NCBI RefSeq assembly: GCF_000720325.1
Contig: NZ_JOJM01000007.1
Coordinates: 1-64,000, forward strand
DNA length: 64,000 bases
Origin: Streptomyces sp. NRRL B-1347
GTDB taxonomy: Bacteria; Actinomycetota; Actinomycetes; Streptomycetales; Streptomycetaceae
Reading direction: 5' to 3'
Every line of letters begins with the position of its first letter. Within the stretch, counting starts at the first letter, position 1. The notes under the pieces were generated by a model. It worked only from the letters and a program-made list of their open reading frames with translations, had not been told where the DNA came from and did not search any database. Both the position numbers and the translations under genes were made by a program. Below, in pieces: positions 9,047 through 17,361 of this stretch.

Positions 9047-9068
9047 GCGGCGGGGCGGCCGGTCCTGC

Positions 9069-10205
9069 TCAGCCTTCCGTCCACCGGCCCGTGGCGAGGA
9101 GCGTCTCTATGGCCGCCGCGTACGGCCGGATGTCCAGGCCCTGCTCGGCGAGCCAGGCGTCGGAGTAGTACTTGTCCAGGTAGCGGTCGCCGGGGTCGCA
9201 GAGGAGGGTCACGACGCTGCCGGTGCGGCCCGCCGCCACCATCTCGGCGACGATCTTCAGGGCGCTCCACAGTCCGGTGCCGGTCGAGCCGCCCGCCTTG
9301 CGGCCGATGACCTGCTCCAGGGCGCGGACTGCGGCGACGCTCGCGGCGTCCGGGACCTTCATCATGCGGTCGATGGCGCCGGGCACGAAGCTCGGCTCCA
9401 TGCGGGGGCGGCCGATGCCCTCGATGCGGGAGCCGCAGTCGCTGGTGGCGTCCGGGTCGCTGTTCGTCCAGCCGTCGAAGAAGCAGGAGTTGTCCGGGTC
9501 GGCGACGCAGATGCGGGTGTCGTGCTGCATGTAGTGCACGTAGCGGGCGATGGTCGCCGAGGTGCCGCCCGTCCCGGCCGTCGCCACGATCCAGGCGGGC
9601 TCCGGATAGCGTTCGAGGCGCAGCTGCTGGTACATCGACTCGGCGATGTTGTTGTTGCCGCGCCAGTCCGTGGCCCGTTCCGCGTACGTGAACTGGTCCA
9701 TGTAGTGGCCGCCGGTCTCGACGGCGAGGGCGGCCGACTCCGCGTACATCGTGCGCGAGTCGTCCACGAAGTGGCACTGGCCGCCGTGGAATTCGATGAG
9801 GCGGCACTTCTCGGCGCTGGTCGTGCGCGGCATCACCGCGATGAAGGGCACGCCGATCAGCTTCGCGAAGTAGGCCTCGGACACGGCCGTCGAGCCGCTG
9901 GAGGCCTCGATCACGGGGCGTCCCGGGCGAATCCAGCCATTGCACAGGCCGTACAGGAACAGCGAGCGGGCGAGCCGGTGCTTGAGGCTGCCGGTCGGAT
10001 GCGTCGACTCGTCCTTGAGGTACAGGTCGATGCCCCAGTGCTCGGGCAGCGGGAAGCGCAGCAGATGCGTGTCGGCCGAGCGGTTGGCGTCGGCCTGGAC
10101 CTTGCGCACGGCTTCTTTCAGCCAGGAACGGTACTCCGCGTCGCTGCGGTCGACGTCGAGAGTGACGCCGGGCTCACCGGTCGGGTCGTGCTGGATGGTG
10201 CTCAC
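9069..10205 (-). CDS. PLP-dependent cysteine synthase/desulfhydrase family protein (Cds1-like)
   Basis: 378 residues, fold-type II PLP enzyme. The PLP lysine is in [14 protein letters not shown] (Lys75 from this start), the substrate loop is [16 protein letters not shown], and the phosphate-binding glycine loop is [16 protein letters not shown]. The specific features [15 protein letters not shown] and [14 protein letters not shown] resemble the actinobacterial L-cysteine desulfhydrase Cds1 group rather than classical CysK, so the probable reaction is breakdown of cysteine to sulfide, pyruvate and ammonia. GTG 10205 is chosen because GCGAGGAGCCACGCG precedes it; ATG 10226 is a possible longer start. 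An unusually AT-rich leader with a short Shine-Dalgarno-led ORF lies upstream. Confidence 0.85.
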   Translation of the reverse strand: MSTIQHDPTGEPGVTLDVDRSDAEYRSWLKEAVRKVQADANRSADTHLLRFPLPEHWGIDLYLKDESTHPTGSLKHRLARSLFLYGLCNGWIRPGRPVIEASSGSTAVSEAYFAKLIGVPFIAVMPRTTSAEKCRLIEFHGGQCHFVDDSRTMYAESAALAVETGGHYMDQFTYAERATDWRGNNNIAESMYQQLRLERYPEPAWIVATAGTGGTSATIARYVHYMQHDTRICVADPDNSCFFDGWTNSDPDATSDCGSRIEGIGRPRMEPSFVPGAIDRMMKVPDAASVAAVRALEQVIGRKAGGSTGTGLWSALKIVAEMVAAGRTGSVVTLLCDPGDRYLDKYYSDAWLAEQGLDIRPYAAAIETLLATGRWTEG

Positions 10206-10271
10206 CGCGTGGCTCCTCGCGCTCATGCCGGACGCGGTTTCGATCCGGCCGGACCCTTCGATGATAAACAC

Positions 10272-10295
10272 CTACAACACCGCCCTCACCTGCAT
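10272..10295 (-). CDS. Possible 7-codon upstream ORF (MQVRAVL)
   Basis: On the minus strand AAAAGGAG lies six bases before an ATG at 10295 that opens MQVRAVL and stops with TAG at 10274-10272. It is a much better ribosome-binding site than that of the following PLP-enzyme gene, and the region is locally AT-rich. It could be a leader ORF for the PLP enzyme, or the fortuitous overlap of a promoter (TTGAGG, then TATGCA about 16 bases later) with a purine tract. The peptide has no Cys, so a cysteine-attenuation role is not indicated. Confidence 0.3.
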   Translation of the reverse strand: MQVRAVL

Positions 10296-10575
10296 AAACA
10301 CTCCTTTTGGTACCTCAAAGGCGCAGCTGTCGCGGCCATCTGGCCCCCTTGAGTTCCTGACGTGGTCACGCACGGAAGTGGCATGTGCGACGTCGCCGTA
10401 CGCCCTAGTGTTCGGCGCCGGGCACGTGCACACTGCACCGCACGGGGCAGGGGTAGGGTCCCGGACGGGCGCCATCGGGCGGCGCCCGGACAGCGGCAGA
10501 CGAAGGCCCGCGGCACGTCGGAAGCCGCGGCACACCATGCGCGGGACGCCACCGCGCGCGAGGGGGCGGAGCCTC
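10296..10575. other. Divergent intergenic region
   Basis: Holds the promoters of the leftward PLP-enzyme gene and the rightward 108-residue protein gene. The left part (10260-10320) is AT-rich for this genome, with GGTACC and candidate -10 elements; the right part contains CCCTAGTGT near 10404 as a candidate -10. No gene is apparent. Confidence 0.4.
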
Positions 10576-10902
10576 ATGGCAGAGCCGGAGTTCGCGGCCA
10601 CGGGCGTGCGGATCGGGAAGCGGCTGCGCTCCCTGACCCGGGCGGGACAGGTGCGGATCAACGACGGCAGACTGGAACTGCTCACCAGCTACGGCACGGA
10701 GATCGACAGCGCACCGGTGCAGGCGGTGCGCGTGGGAAAACCGTGGTTCGCCCCGCACGACCGGGCGCTCGCCGAGGTCAACGGCACGCGCTACCGACTC
10801 ACGCTCGGCGACCACGATCCGGTGCCCGGGGAGCCCGGGCCACCTTCCGTCCGCGCCTTCCTGGAGGCGCTGCGCAGCGCGGGCGGCCGACAGCGCTTCT
10901 GA
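10576..10902 (+). CDS. Conserved small hypothetical protein
   Basis: 108 residues beginning MAEPEFAATGVRIGKRL. The central part reads as a small beta-rich domain (GQVRINDGRLELLTSYGTEI, SAPVQAVRVGKPWFAP, TRYRLTLGDHDPVP) followed by a C-terminal helix VRAFLEALRSAGG. The alternation looks like a PH-like or other small beta-barrel fold, but I do not recognise a named family. No signal peptide or membrane segment, so cytoplasmic. ATG 10576 follows GAGGGGGCGGAGCC, a strong purine-rich site. It stands alone; the next gene starts 190 bases downstream. Confidence 0.75.
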   Translation: MAEPEFAATGVRIGKRLRSLTRAGQVRINDGRLELLTSYGTEIDSAPVQAVRVGKPWFAPHDRALAEVNGTRYRLTLGDHDPVPGEPGPPSVRAFLEALRSAGGRQRF

Positions 10903-11091
10903 CGGGGCCGAGCCGGGCGCGAGTTGCACGCCCGCACCCCCTGCGTCACTCTGGTCTCACATCACTCTGGGTTTACCGGCGATAACGCTGCGAACCAGCC
11001 CGCCGGCCCGACAGCAGGCGGCAGACAGCGCGCGGCCCCTGCTGGATCGGAACGCCGTCTTCTTCCGGACCTCACTTCGGGGAGTCGCACC

Positions 11092-11601
11092 GTGATCAGC
11101 CAGCCAAGCAGGCAGTGCACGGTAGAGCTCCAAGCCCTGCCGTCGCGGATCGGTCAAGTCCGCAGAATCGTATCGGCGCAGTTGCGCTACTGGCATCTCG
11201 ATCCGTTGATAGACCGGGCCGCGCTCGGCGTGACCGAGCTGCTCACCAACGTCCACCGGCACGCGGAGCCGGACAAGGTGTGCACCGTGGACATCGAGCT
11301 GATGCTCGGCCGTCTCGTGGTCTCCGTCCACGACCACGATCCGCGGCTGCCGGAGGTGCACGACGCGGAGCCGTTCGAGACCTGCGGCCGCGGGCTCGCC
11401 ATGGTCGCCGCGGTCAGCGAGAGCTGGGGGGTGAGACCGGAGGGCGAGCACGGCAAGGTCGTCTGGTTCACGCTCGCCGCCCCGTCGCCCGCCGTGGACC
11501 TGCCGACGTATCCCGCGTACGACGCCGCGAGCACCCGCTCCTTCGTCGCCGCGTCACCCGTCGGCGCGCATACTCCCGCCCGGTCGGCCGTTCCTGGCTG
11601 A
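11092..11601 (+). CDS. RsbW/SpoIIAB-like ATP-binding protein (anti-sigma factor type)
   Basis: 169-residue GHKL ATPase domain protein of the histidine-kinase-like ATPase_c_2 group abundant in Streptomyces. The N box is GVTELLTNVHRHAEPDKV (Asn at the Mg-ATP position), the G1 box is VSVHDHDPRLPEV, and the G2 region is CGRGLAMVAAVSESWGV. There is no dimerisation/phospho-His domain, so it acts as an anti-sigma or anti-anti-sigma kinase rather than a sensor kinase. Partner unknown; no sigma factor is adjacent. GTG 11092 is chosen because GGGGAG lies seven bases upstream and the conserved ISQPSRQCTVELQALPSR block begins there. A pyrimidine-rich tract follows its stop. Confidence 0.88.
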   Translation: MISQPSRQCTVELQALPSRIGQVRRIVSAQLRYWHLDPLIDRAALGVTELLTNVHRHAEPDKVCTVDIELMLGRLVVSVHDHDPRLPEVHDAEPFETCGRGLAMVAAVSESWGVRPEGEHGKVVWFTLAAPSPAVDLPTYPAYDAASTRSFVAASPVGAHTPARSAVPG

Positions 11602-11714
11602 CCGGGCGGTGACTGTTCCCGTCCTGTTCCCTCGTCGCTTCGCTTGTTCCTTTGCTTTCCCTTCGCTCTCGACTGTTTCCGCTGCTTCGGTTCTCGTTCT
11701 CCGCCGCGTTCCGC
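11602..11714. other. Pyrimidine-rich spacer between convergent genes
   Basis: About 100 bases on the + strand consist largely of C and T with repeated TTCC, TTCG and CTCG blocks, for example TTGTTCCTTTGCTTTCCCTT near 11643. It lies between the stop of the ATPase gene and the stop of the convergent FtsX-type permease and contains no good hairpin. It may serve as a transcription end region. Confidence 0.55.
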
Positions 11715-14285
11715 TCACTCGGTCGCGATCGCGCGCAGTACGTCGAGACGTGCCGCGCGCCGCGCCGGGCGCAGGCCCGCGAGGGCGCCCGCGACCACGC
11801 CCACCAGGGCGACCACGGTGAGCGGCAGCGGCGGAAGGGCGAACGCGAAGGCGCTGTCGGACGCCCCGTCGGACGCCTTCACCAGGACCCAGCCGAGGAA
11901 GCCGCCGAGCGCCAGGCCGCCCGCGGTGCCGAACGCGGCGACGAGCACCGACTCCCAGCGGACCATGGCGCGCAGCTGGGCGCGGGTCTGTCCGACGGCC
12001 CGCAACAGGCCCAGTTCCCGGGTGCGTTCGTGCAGGGCCAGGGTCAGGGTGTTGGCGATGCCGAGCAGCGCGATGAGGACGGCGAGGGCGAGCAGCGCGT
12101 AGACGAGGGTGAGCATCATGTCGATGGCTCCGGCCGACGAGCGCGCGTACTCACCGCGGGTCTGCACCTCGGGGTTGCCGTGGTCCTTCGCCACGGCGGA
12201 CACCGCGGCCTTGCCGTCGGCGGTGCTCACGCCGTCCTTGAAGGTGACGGAGACCAGCGTGTCGGAGTCCTGGGCGCGGTGCGGGGCCCAGGCCTCGCGG
12301 GTGACGACGTAGTCGCCCACGAGTTCCGACCTGCCGTAGACGGCGCGCACGGTGAAGGTGTCCTTCTTGCCGTCGGTGAAGGCGAGTTCGGCGCGGTCGC
12401 CGACCTTCAGGCGCTGCTTGTCGGCTTCGCCACGGGTGACGGCGATGCCGTCGTCGCCGAGGCCGGTCAGCGAGCCCTGGACGCGGCCGAGGTCGAAGGA
12501 CCGGGCGAGGGCTCGCGGGTCCGTCACGGTCAGGGCCCGGCCCTTGCCGTTGACCTCGGCCACTCCCCTGCCGAGGCCGACGGCCGTGGCGACCTCCGGG
12601 CGCTCGGCGAGCGCGGGGGCGAGGCGGGGGCTCAGACCGCTGCCTCCGGCGCCGAAGCCGGGGGTGCTGACCGCGACGTCACCCGCGAAGGACCGGGACA
12701 CCGTCTGGTCCATGGTCGCCTTCAGGGACGCGCCGAAGACCGTGAACAGGGAGACGACGGCGACGCCGATCATCAGGGCGCTCGCGGTGGCGGCGGTCCG
12801 CTTGGGGCTGCGCAGGGCATTGCGCCGGGCGAGGCCGCCGGTGACGCCGCGCAGCCGGTCGAGCGGCCCGCCGATGACGCGTACCGCGCGCGCGGCGGCG
12901 ACGGGCCCGAGCACCACGAACGCGGCGAGCGCGAGCACGGCACCGGTCCCGGCCAGCCACACCGACGGGTCGGCGAGGACGCCGAACAGCGCGAGGCCCA
13001 CGGCGGTGAGCCCGAGCGCGGTGCCCGCGAAGGCCCGTGCCCGCGAGGCGCCGGAGTGGTCGACGGCCGTCTCGCGCAGCGCGGCGAGCGGCGCGGTGCG
13101 CCCGGCCCGGACCGCGGGCAGCAGCGCGGAGGCCACGCAGACCACGACGCCGACCGCGAGGGGCAGCAGCATCGAGGTGCCGCTGATCACCAAGTCGCCC
13201 TCGGGGAAGGGGAATCCGATGGCGGGGAACAGCGCCTGGAGCCCGGCCGCGATGGCGATGCCGCCCGCGAGGCCCGCCAGGGACGCGACCACGGCGACGG
13301 CACCGGCCTCCAGGAGCGTCGCGCCCGTGACCTGGCGGCGGGAGGCGCCGAGGGCGCGCAGCAGGGCGTTCTCGCGCGTGCGCTGGGCGACGACGATCGC
13401 GAACGTGTTGTGGATCGAGAAGGTCGCCACCAGGAGCGCGATGCCGGAGAAGACGAGCAGGAACGTCGTGAACAGCGTCAGGAACTGACCAGAGATCATC
13501 TCGGAGTTCTCCGCCGCCGCCTCCTGCCCCGTGATGGCCTCGACGCCCTCGGGCAGGACGGGCGCCAGCGCGTCGACGAGCTCCGCCTGCCCGGTCCCGG
13601 GTCCGGCCCGCACCTGGATGGACGAGGCCTGGCCCGGCTTCGGCGTCAGGTACTTCTCCGCGTCGGCGCGGGTCATGCCGGTGAAGGTCGTCTGCGCCAT
13701 CCCGTCCTCGCCCGCGAACGTGGCGAGGCCCACGACGGTCACCTCGACCGGGTCGGGCGTGCGCAGGGTCGTGGTGTCGCCGATCTTCAGGTCGCCGCTC
13801 TCGGCGGCGCCGCGGTTGACGACGACCTCGCCGGACTTCGCCGGGGCGCGGCCTTCGGCGAGCCGGTAGGGGTTGAGCGCGGTGTCGTCGATCCAGTTGC
13901 CCGCGAGGGTGGGCGGGCCCTGGCCGCCGATGGGGTCGCCGTCCTTGCCGACGAGCTGGCCCGCGCCCTGGATGCTGGGCGCGGCGGCCGCGACGCCCGG
14001 CACGCGCGCGATCCGGTCGGCGAGGCCGGAGTCGACGGCCCGGCGGACGCCCTGGCTCTCGCCGGGCGTGGTGATGGTGTTCTCCGCGCGCACGACCGCG
14101 TCGGTGCCGCGGGTCGCGTCGCCGAACATCGTGTCGAAGCCGGCGCGCAGCGTGTCGCCCATGACGAGGGTGCCCGCCAGGAACGCGACGCCGAGCAGCA
14201 CCGCGACGAACGTACCGGCGAAGCGGCGCTTGTGGCCGCGCAGGGACGTGCGGCTGAGGCGCGCGGCGGGGGCCAGGGAGGTCAT
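11715..14285 (-). CDS. ABC transporter permease, FtsX/MacB-type with two FtsX domains
   Basis: 856-residue permease of a MacB-like ABC exporter. A basic N-terminus (SRTSLRGHKRRFAGTF) precedes the first membrane helix at about residues 25-45. A large periplasmic-type domain follows, then a three-helix FtsX block (LTLFTTFLLVFSGIALLVAT and flanks, about 265-385), a second basic linker RRNALRSPKRTAATASAL with another helix, a second extracellular domain and a final FtsX block (about 735-850) ending LRPARRAARLDVLRAIATE. Such permeases do not import; they move or release lipids, peptides or antibiotics using an extracytoplasmic domain. Its ATG overlaps the TGA of the ATPase gene in ATGA (14282-14285), so translation is coupled. 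Confidence 0.95.
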   Translation of the reverse strand: MTSLAPAARLSRTSLRGHKRRFAGTFVAVLLGVAFLAGTLVMGDTLRAGFDTMFGDATRGTDAVVRAENTITTPGESQGVRRAVDSGLADRIARVPGVAAAAPSIQGAGQLVGKDGDPIGGQGPPTLAGNWIDDTALNPYRLAEGRAPAKSGEVVVNRGAAESGDLKIGDTTTLRTPDPVEVTVVGLATFAGEDGMAQTTFTGMTRADAEKYLTPKPGQASSIQVRAGPGTGQAELVDALAPVLPEGVEAITGQEAAAENSEMISGQFLTLFTTFLLVFSGIALLVATFSIHNTFAIVVAQRTRENALLRALGASRRQVTGATLLEAGAVAVVASLAGLAGGIAIAAGLQALFPAIGFPFPEGDLVISGTSMLLPLAVGVVVCVASALLPAVRAGRTAPLAALRETAVDHSGASRARAFAGTALGLTAVGLALFGVLADPSVWLAGTGAVLALAAFVVLGPVAAARAVRVIGGPLDRLRGVTGGLARRNALRSPKRTAATASALMIGVAVVSLFTVFGASLKATMDQTVSRSFAGDVAVSTPGFGAGGSGLSPRLAPALAERPEVATAVGLGRGVAEVNGKGRALTVTDPRALARSFDLGRVQGSLTGLGDDGIAVTRGEADKQRLKVGDRAELAFTDGKKDTFTVRAVYGRSELVGDYVVTREAWAPHRAQDSDTLVSVTFKDGVSTADGKAAVSAVAKDHGNPEVQTRGEYARSSAGAIDMMLTLVYALLALAVLIALLGIANTLTLALHERTRELGLLRAVGQTRAQLRAMVRWESVLVAAFGTAGGLALGGFLGWVLVKASDGASDSAFAFALPPLPLTVVALVGVVAGALAGLRPARRAARLDVLRAIATE

Positions 14286-15226
14286 GACCCCGCTCCTTCC
14301 GCGTCACCGAAGGCGCCGGAGGCGTCGTGCCCGGAAACCTCACGTCCGGGGACGTCACGTCCGGAAGCATCACGCCGGGAAGCGTCGTACGCCGCTTCGC
14401 CGTACGCGTCGTACGAGGCCACGCCCGACCGGGCCGCGCCCGTGGCCTCGAAGGCCTTCATGCGGTCGAGGACCTTGTCCGCCGTGGGGGCCCGCATGCG
14501 GTCCACCAGGCGGCCGTCGGCGAGGAAGACGACCTCGTCGGCGTGGGCGGCGGCCACCGGGTCGTGGGTGACCATGACCACGGTGCGGTCCATCTGGCGC
14601 ACCGTGCGGCCGAGCAGCCCGAGGACCTCGCCGCCGGAGCGCGAGTCGAGGTTCCCGGTGGGCTCGTCGGCGAAGACGACGTCGGGGCGGCCCGCGAACG
14701 CCCGGGCCACGGCGACGCGTTGCTGCTGTCCGCCGGAGAGTTCGGCGGGCCGGTGGTGCAGCCGGTCGCGCAGGCCGACGACGTCGATGAGCGCGTCCGT
14801 CCACTCCTGCTGGGAACGGTCGCGGCGGCGCCCCGCGAGGTCCATGGGCAGGGTGATGTTCTCCGCGACGGTCAGCGTCGGCACCAGGTTGAAGGCCTGG
14901 AAGACGAAGCCGATCCGGTCGCGGCGCAGCAGGGTCAGGCGCCGGTCGTCGAGGGAGCCGAGGTCCGTCTCGCCGATGTAGGCGGCGCCCGATGTGAGGG
15001 TGTCCAGGCCCGCGGCGCAGTGCATCAGGGTGGACTTGCCCGAGCCCGACGGGCCCATGATCGCGGTGAAGCGCCCGGCGGGAAAGCCGACGCTGACGTC
15101 GTCCAGGGCGGTCACCGCGGTCTCGGCGGTCCCGGCGGTCGCCGTCGAGCCGTAGACCTTGACGGCCCGCTCGACCCGTGCAGCGTAGCGGATCCCGGTC
15201 GGCTGCGGGGTGGTGGCGGTGCTCAC
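14282..15226 (-). CDS. ABC transporter ATP-binding protein, MacB/LolD type
   Basis: 314 residues. Walker A is IMGPSGSGKSTLMHCAAGLD, Q-loop VFQAFNLVPTLTVAENI, signature LSGGQQQRVAVARAFA, Walker B DVVFADEPTGNLDSRSGGE and switch His VMVTHDPVAA. The DEPTGNLDS block assigns it to the LolD/MacB/FtsE class, matching the FtsX-type permease it overlaps. An extra C-terminal tail (from about residue 265) is low-complexity and contains a five-residue repeat. GTG 15226 begins inside the TGA of the SHOCT gene (overlap 15223-15226), so SHOCT protein, ATPase and permease form one coupled operon. A TetR operator-like palindrome lies upstream of the operon. Confidence 0.95.
   Translation of the reverse strand: MSTATTPQPTGIRYAARVERAVKVYGSTATAGTAETAVTALDDVSVGFPAGRFTAIMGPSGSGKSTLMHCAAGLDTLTSGAAYIGETDLGSLDDRRLTLLRRDRIGFVFQAFNLVPTLTVAENITLPMDLAGRRRDRSQQEWTDALIDVVGLRDRLHHRPAELSGGQQQRVAVARAFAGRPDVVFADEPTGNLDSRSGGEVLGLLGRTVRQMDRTVVMVTHDPVAAAHADEVVFLADGRLVDRMRAPTADKVLDRMKAFEATGAARSGVASYDAYGEAAYDASRRDASGRDVPGREVSGHDASGAFGDAEGAGS
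14315..14386 (-). repeat. 15-bp repeat encoding a pentapeptide in the ATPase tail
   Basis: The 3' end of the ATPase gene contains at least four degenerate 15-base units. In the coding strand these read as GRDAS-type pentapeptides (SRRDA, SGRDV, PGREV, SGHDA), pattern G-[R/H]-[D/E]-[A/V]-[S/P]. The DNA similarity between units (GTCCGG, GGAAGC) indicates slippage expansion. Confidence 0.6.
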
Positions 15227-15516
15227 GACCGGCCCCCCTTGGCCACGCGGCCGAACTCCTCGTTCAGGACGCTGAGGCGGCGCCAGTACTCGTCCTCGTC
15301 GATCTCGCCGGCGGCGAAGCGGTGGCCGAGCACGGCGATGGGCGACTTCTCGTCGACGCCTGCGGCGCCCCGCCGCCAGGGTCCGCCCCGGCCGCGCCAC
15401 ACCGTGCGGCGCAAGGCCGTGACGACGCCGAACACCACGGCGGCCCAGACCAGCGGGAAGAGCAGGATCCACGGGCCGGGCCCGCCGTCGAACGCCAGGG
15501 TGTGCATGATGTCCAT
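15223..15516 (-). CDS. SHOCT-domain small membrane protein
   Basis: 97 residues. One membrane helix at about residues 14-36 (PWILLFPLVWAAVVFGVVTA) is followed by a basic linker and a C-terminal SHOCT motif (LGHRFAAGEIDEDEYWRRLSV), the short two-helix domain that accompanies many membrane and regulatory proteins. It is the first gene of the operon with the MacB-type ABC exporter and overlaps the ATPase start by four bases, so it probably works at the membrane with the exporter, perhaps as an assembly or regulatory subunit; that is inference from position. ATG 15516 is preceded by CGAGGAG. The TetR gene diverges 183 bases upstream. Confidence 0.85.
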   Translation of the reverse strand: MDIMHTLAFDGGPGPWILLFPLVWAAVVFGVVTALRRTVWRGRGGPWRRGAAGVDEKSPIAVLGHRFAAGEIDEDEYWRRLSVLNEEFGRVAKGGRS

Positions 15517-15669
15517 CTCCTCGGAAGGGGTGCGGAGCAGTGCTTTCCGTCGCTTCCGAGCCTGGTCCGGGGGCGCCTCGAAGTCGTCGTACGGCCAGCG
15601 GCAGTGCGCGTACCTCCCCGGGAGTACGAGAGGGCCGCGCGGCTGCTTCCACCCCTCCTGCCTGGCACT

Positions 15670-15691
15670 CTGTACCTATTAGTATGTACAG
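15670..15691. promoter_or_regulatory. TetR-type operator/promoter palindrome
   Basis: CTGTAC (15670-15675) and GTACAG (15686-15691) flank the AT-rich centre CTATTAGTAT, an imperfect 22-bp dyad. It contains a -10-like TAGTAT (15680-15685) eight bases before the TetR ATG at 15699 region, so it sits on the TetR promoter between the TetR gene and the divergent SHOCT-ABC operon. Autoregulation and control of the exporter are both possible. Confidence 0.7.
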
Positions 15692-15698
15692 TGTGGTC

Positions 15699-16256
15699 AT
15701 GAGCACTCCGGAGCGTCTGATCGAGTCCACGCGCGAGCTGCTGTGGGAGCGGGGTTATGTGGGCACGAGCCCCAAGGCCATCCAGCAGCACGCGGGCGCC
15801 GGGCAGGGCAGCATGTACCACCACTTCTCGGGCAAGCCCGACCTCGCGCTCGCCGCGATCCGGCGCACGGCCGAGGAGATGCGGGCCACCGCCGAGGCGT
15901 CGCTGAGCGGCACCGGATCGGCGTACGAGCGCGTCGCCGGGTATCTACTGCGCGAGCGCGACGTGCTGCGCGGCTGCCCCGTCGGACGGCTGACGATGGA
16001 CCCGGACGTCATCGCGAGCGACACGCTGCGCGCGCCGGTCACCGAGACCCTCGACTGGCTGCGCGAGCGGCTCGCCGCGATCGTCCAGGAGGGCCTGGAC
16101 CAGGGCGAGTTCAGCCCGTCGCTCGACGCCCGCGAGATCGCGTCGACGATCGTCGCGACGGTCCAGGGCGGCTATGTCCTGGCCCGCTCCACGGGCTCCC
16201 CCGAGGCCTTCGACGCCGGTGTGCGCGGCCTGTTGGCCCTGCTCGCACCGCGCTGA
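15699..16256 (+). CDS. TetR/AcrR family regulator
   Basis: 185 residues. The helix-turn-helix is at about residues 4-50 (ERLIESTRELLWERGYVGTS, then KAIQQHAGAGQGSMYHHF), with the usual MYHHFSGKPDL end of helix 3. The C-terminal ligand domain contains LRGCPVGRLTMDPDV, typical of the LmrA/YxaF-like TetR subgroup. ATG 15699 is preferred to the in-frame ATG 15684 because the latter lies inside the palindrome and -10 element; the transcript may be leaderless or nearly so. It leads a same-strand cluster with cupin, DUF4865 and phosphotriesterase-like genes and diverges from the SHOCT-ABC exporter operon, so either set may be its regulon. Confidence 0.93.
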   Translation: MSTPERLIESTRELLWERGYVGTSPKAIQQHAGAGQGSMYHHFSGKPDLALAAIRRTAEEMRATAEASLSGTGSAYERVAGYLLRERDVLRGCPVGRLTMDPDVIASDTLRAPVTETLDWLRERLAAIVQEGLDQGEFSPSLDAREIASTIVATVQGGYVLARSTGSPEAFDAGVRGLLALLAPR

Positions 16257-16333
16257 GCCGCCGGGCCCGCACGCAAGCGCCCCACACGCACCACCGAGGC
16301 ATCACTTCCCCGTACTACGCGCAGAGGAACGCC

Positions 16334-16729
16334 GTGCACATCACCCGCACCCGCCCCGAAAGCCTTCGCGGCCCCGCCGAGCACTTCACCGGCAGCGTCT
16401 GGCTCGACGAGATCGCAAGCCCCGAACCCCCGTCCCGGCTCCGGATGTTCAGCGTCCACTTCGCCCCGGGCGCGCACACCGCCTGGCACCGCCATCCGCA
16501 CGGCCAGGTCCTGCACGTCACCGAGGGCGAGGGCCTGGTGCAGCGCGAGGGCGGGCCCGTGGAGCCGATCCGGGCGGGCGACACCGTGTGGATCGCGCCC
16601 GGCGAGCGGCACTGGCACGGGGCCGCGCCGCGCACGTTCATGACGCACCTCGCCGTGGTGGAGGCCGCCGACGACGGCACCGCCGCCCACTGGGAGGAAC
16701 TCGTCGCCGCCGACGAGTACCCGGCCTGA
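16334..16729 (+). CDS. Cupin-domain protein
   Basis: 131 residues forming one RmlC-like cupin. Motif 1 is PGAHTAWHRHPHGQVLHVTEG (His, His and Glu metal ligands with the final His below) and motif 2 is IAPGERHWHGAAP. The arrangement with an extra HxH resembles the small manganese-type cupins annotated as mandelonitrile-lyase-like or carboxymuconolactone-associated proteins, but the reaction cannot be fixed from sequence. GTG 16334 follows AGAGGA at 16323-16328. It lies between the TetR and DUF4865 genes on the same strand, with gaps of 77 and 47 bases, so a single operon is likely. Confidence 0.88.
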   Translation: MHITRTRPESLRGPAEHFTGSVWLDEIASPEPPSRLRMFSVHFAPGAHTAWHRHPHGQVLHVTEGEGLVQREGGPVEPIRAGDTVWIAPGERHWHGAAPRTFMTHLAVVEAADDGTAAHWEELVAADEYPA

Positions 16730-16776
16730 GCCCGCGCCTTCGACGGCATTCGACAGGAACAGCAGGTACGCACACC

Positions 16777-17361
16777 ATGCACGCCCTTCAGTACGAGATC
16801 ACCCTGCCCGCCGACTACGACATGGCCGTCATCCGCGAACGCGTGGCGGCCAAGGGCCACCTCCTCAACGCGTTCCCGGGCCTCGGCTTCAAGGCCTACC
16901 TCATGCGCGAGCGCGGCGTCGACGGCTCACCCGTGAACCAGTACGCGCCCTTCTACCTCTGGAACACCGCGGAGGGCATGAACTCCTTCCTCTGGGGTCC
17001 CGGATTCCAGGGGCTCAGCGATGACTTCGGGCGACCGGTGGTGCAGCACTGGATGGCGCTCGCCTACGAGGCCGGGCCCGCCGTCGACGCCGCGCCGAAG
17101 GCCGCGGTGCGCCACCGCACCCCGCTGCCGCAGGGGGCGCGGATCGCGGACCTCGCCACCGGGCTCCTCGACGACGCGGCGGTCCTCTCGTGCGTCGACG
17201 GGGCGGTCGGCGTGGTCGTGGCCGTCGACCCCCGGCACTGGGAAGCGGTGACGTTCTCGCTCTGGGCCGGTGCGGCGCCCGCGGAGCGGGGCGAGGTCTT
17301 CCAGGTCCTGCACTGCTCGACGCCGGAGTGGGACCGGCTCGTCCGGGGCCGGGCGTGGTGA
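16777..17361 (+). CDS. DUF4865 family protein
   Basis: 194 residues beginning MHALQYEITLPADYDMAVIR, followed by FPGLGFKAYLMRERGVDGSP and FYLWNTAEGMNSFLWGPGF, the conserved DUF4865 core. A second, more variable half (from about residue 95) ends HCSTPEWDRLVRGRAW. The ferredoxin-like character and frequent neighbourhood with cupins and monooxygenase-like proteins suggest a small-molecule enzyme or carrier, but no function is established. No signal peptide. ATG 16777 follows ACAGGAACAGCAGG. Its TGA overlaps the next gene's GTG by three bases (17359-17361 with 17358-17360), so translation is coupled. Confidence 0.88.
   Translation: MHALQYEITLPADYDMAVIRERVAAKGHLLNAFPGLGFKAYLMRERGVDGSPVNQYAPFYLWNTAEGMNSFLWGPGFQGLSDDFGRPVVQHWMALAYEAGPAVDAAPKAAVRHRTPLPQGARIADLATGLLDDAAVLSCVDGAVGVVVAVDPRHWEAVTFSLWAGAAPAERGEVFQVLHCSTPEWDRLVRGRAW

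Noticed and set aside
15684..16256. Earlier ATG at 15684 for the first TetR gene
   Set aside because: It lies inside the palindrome and overlaps the -10 element, so it cannot be on the mRNA.
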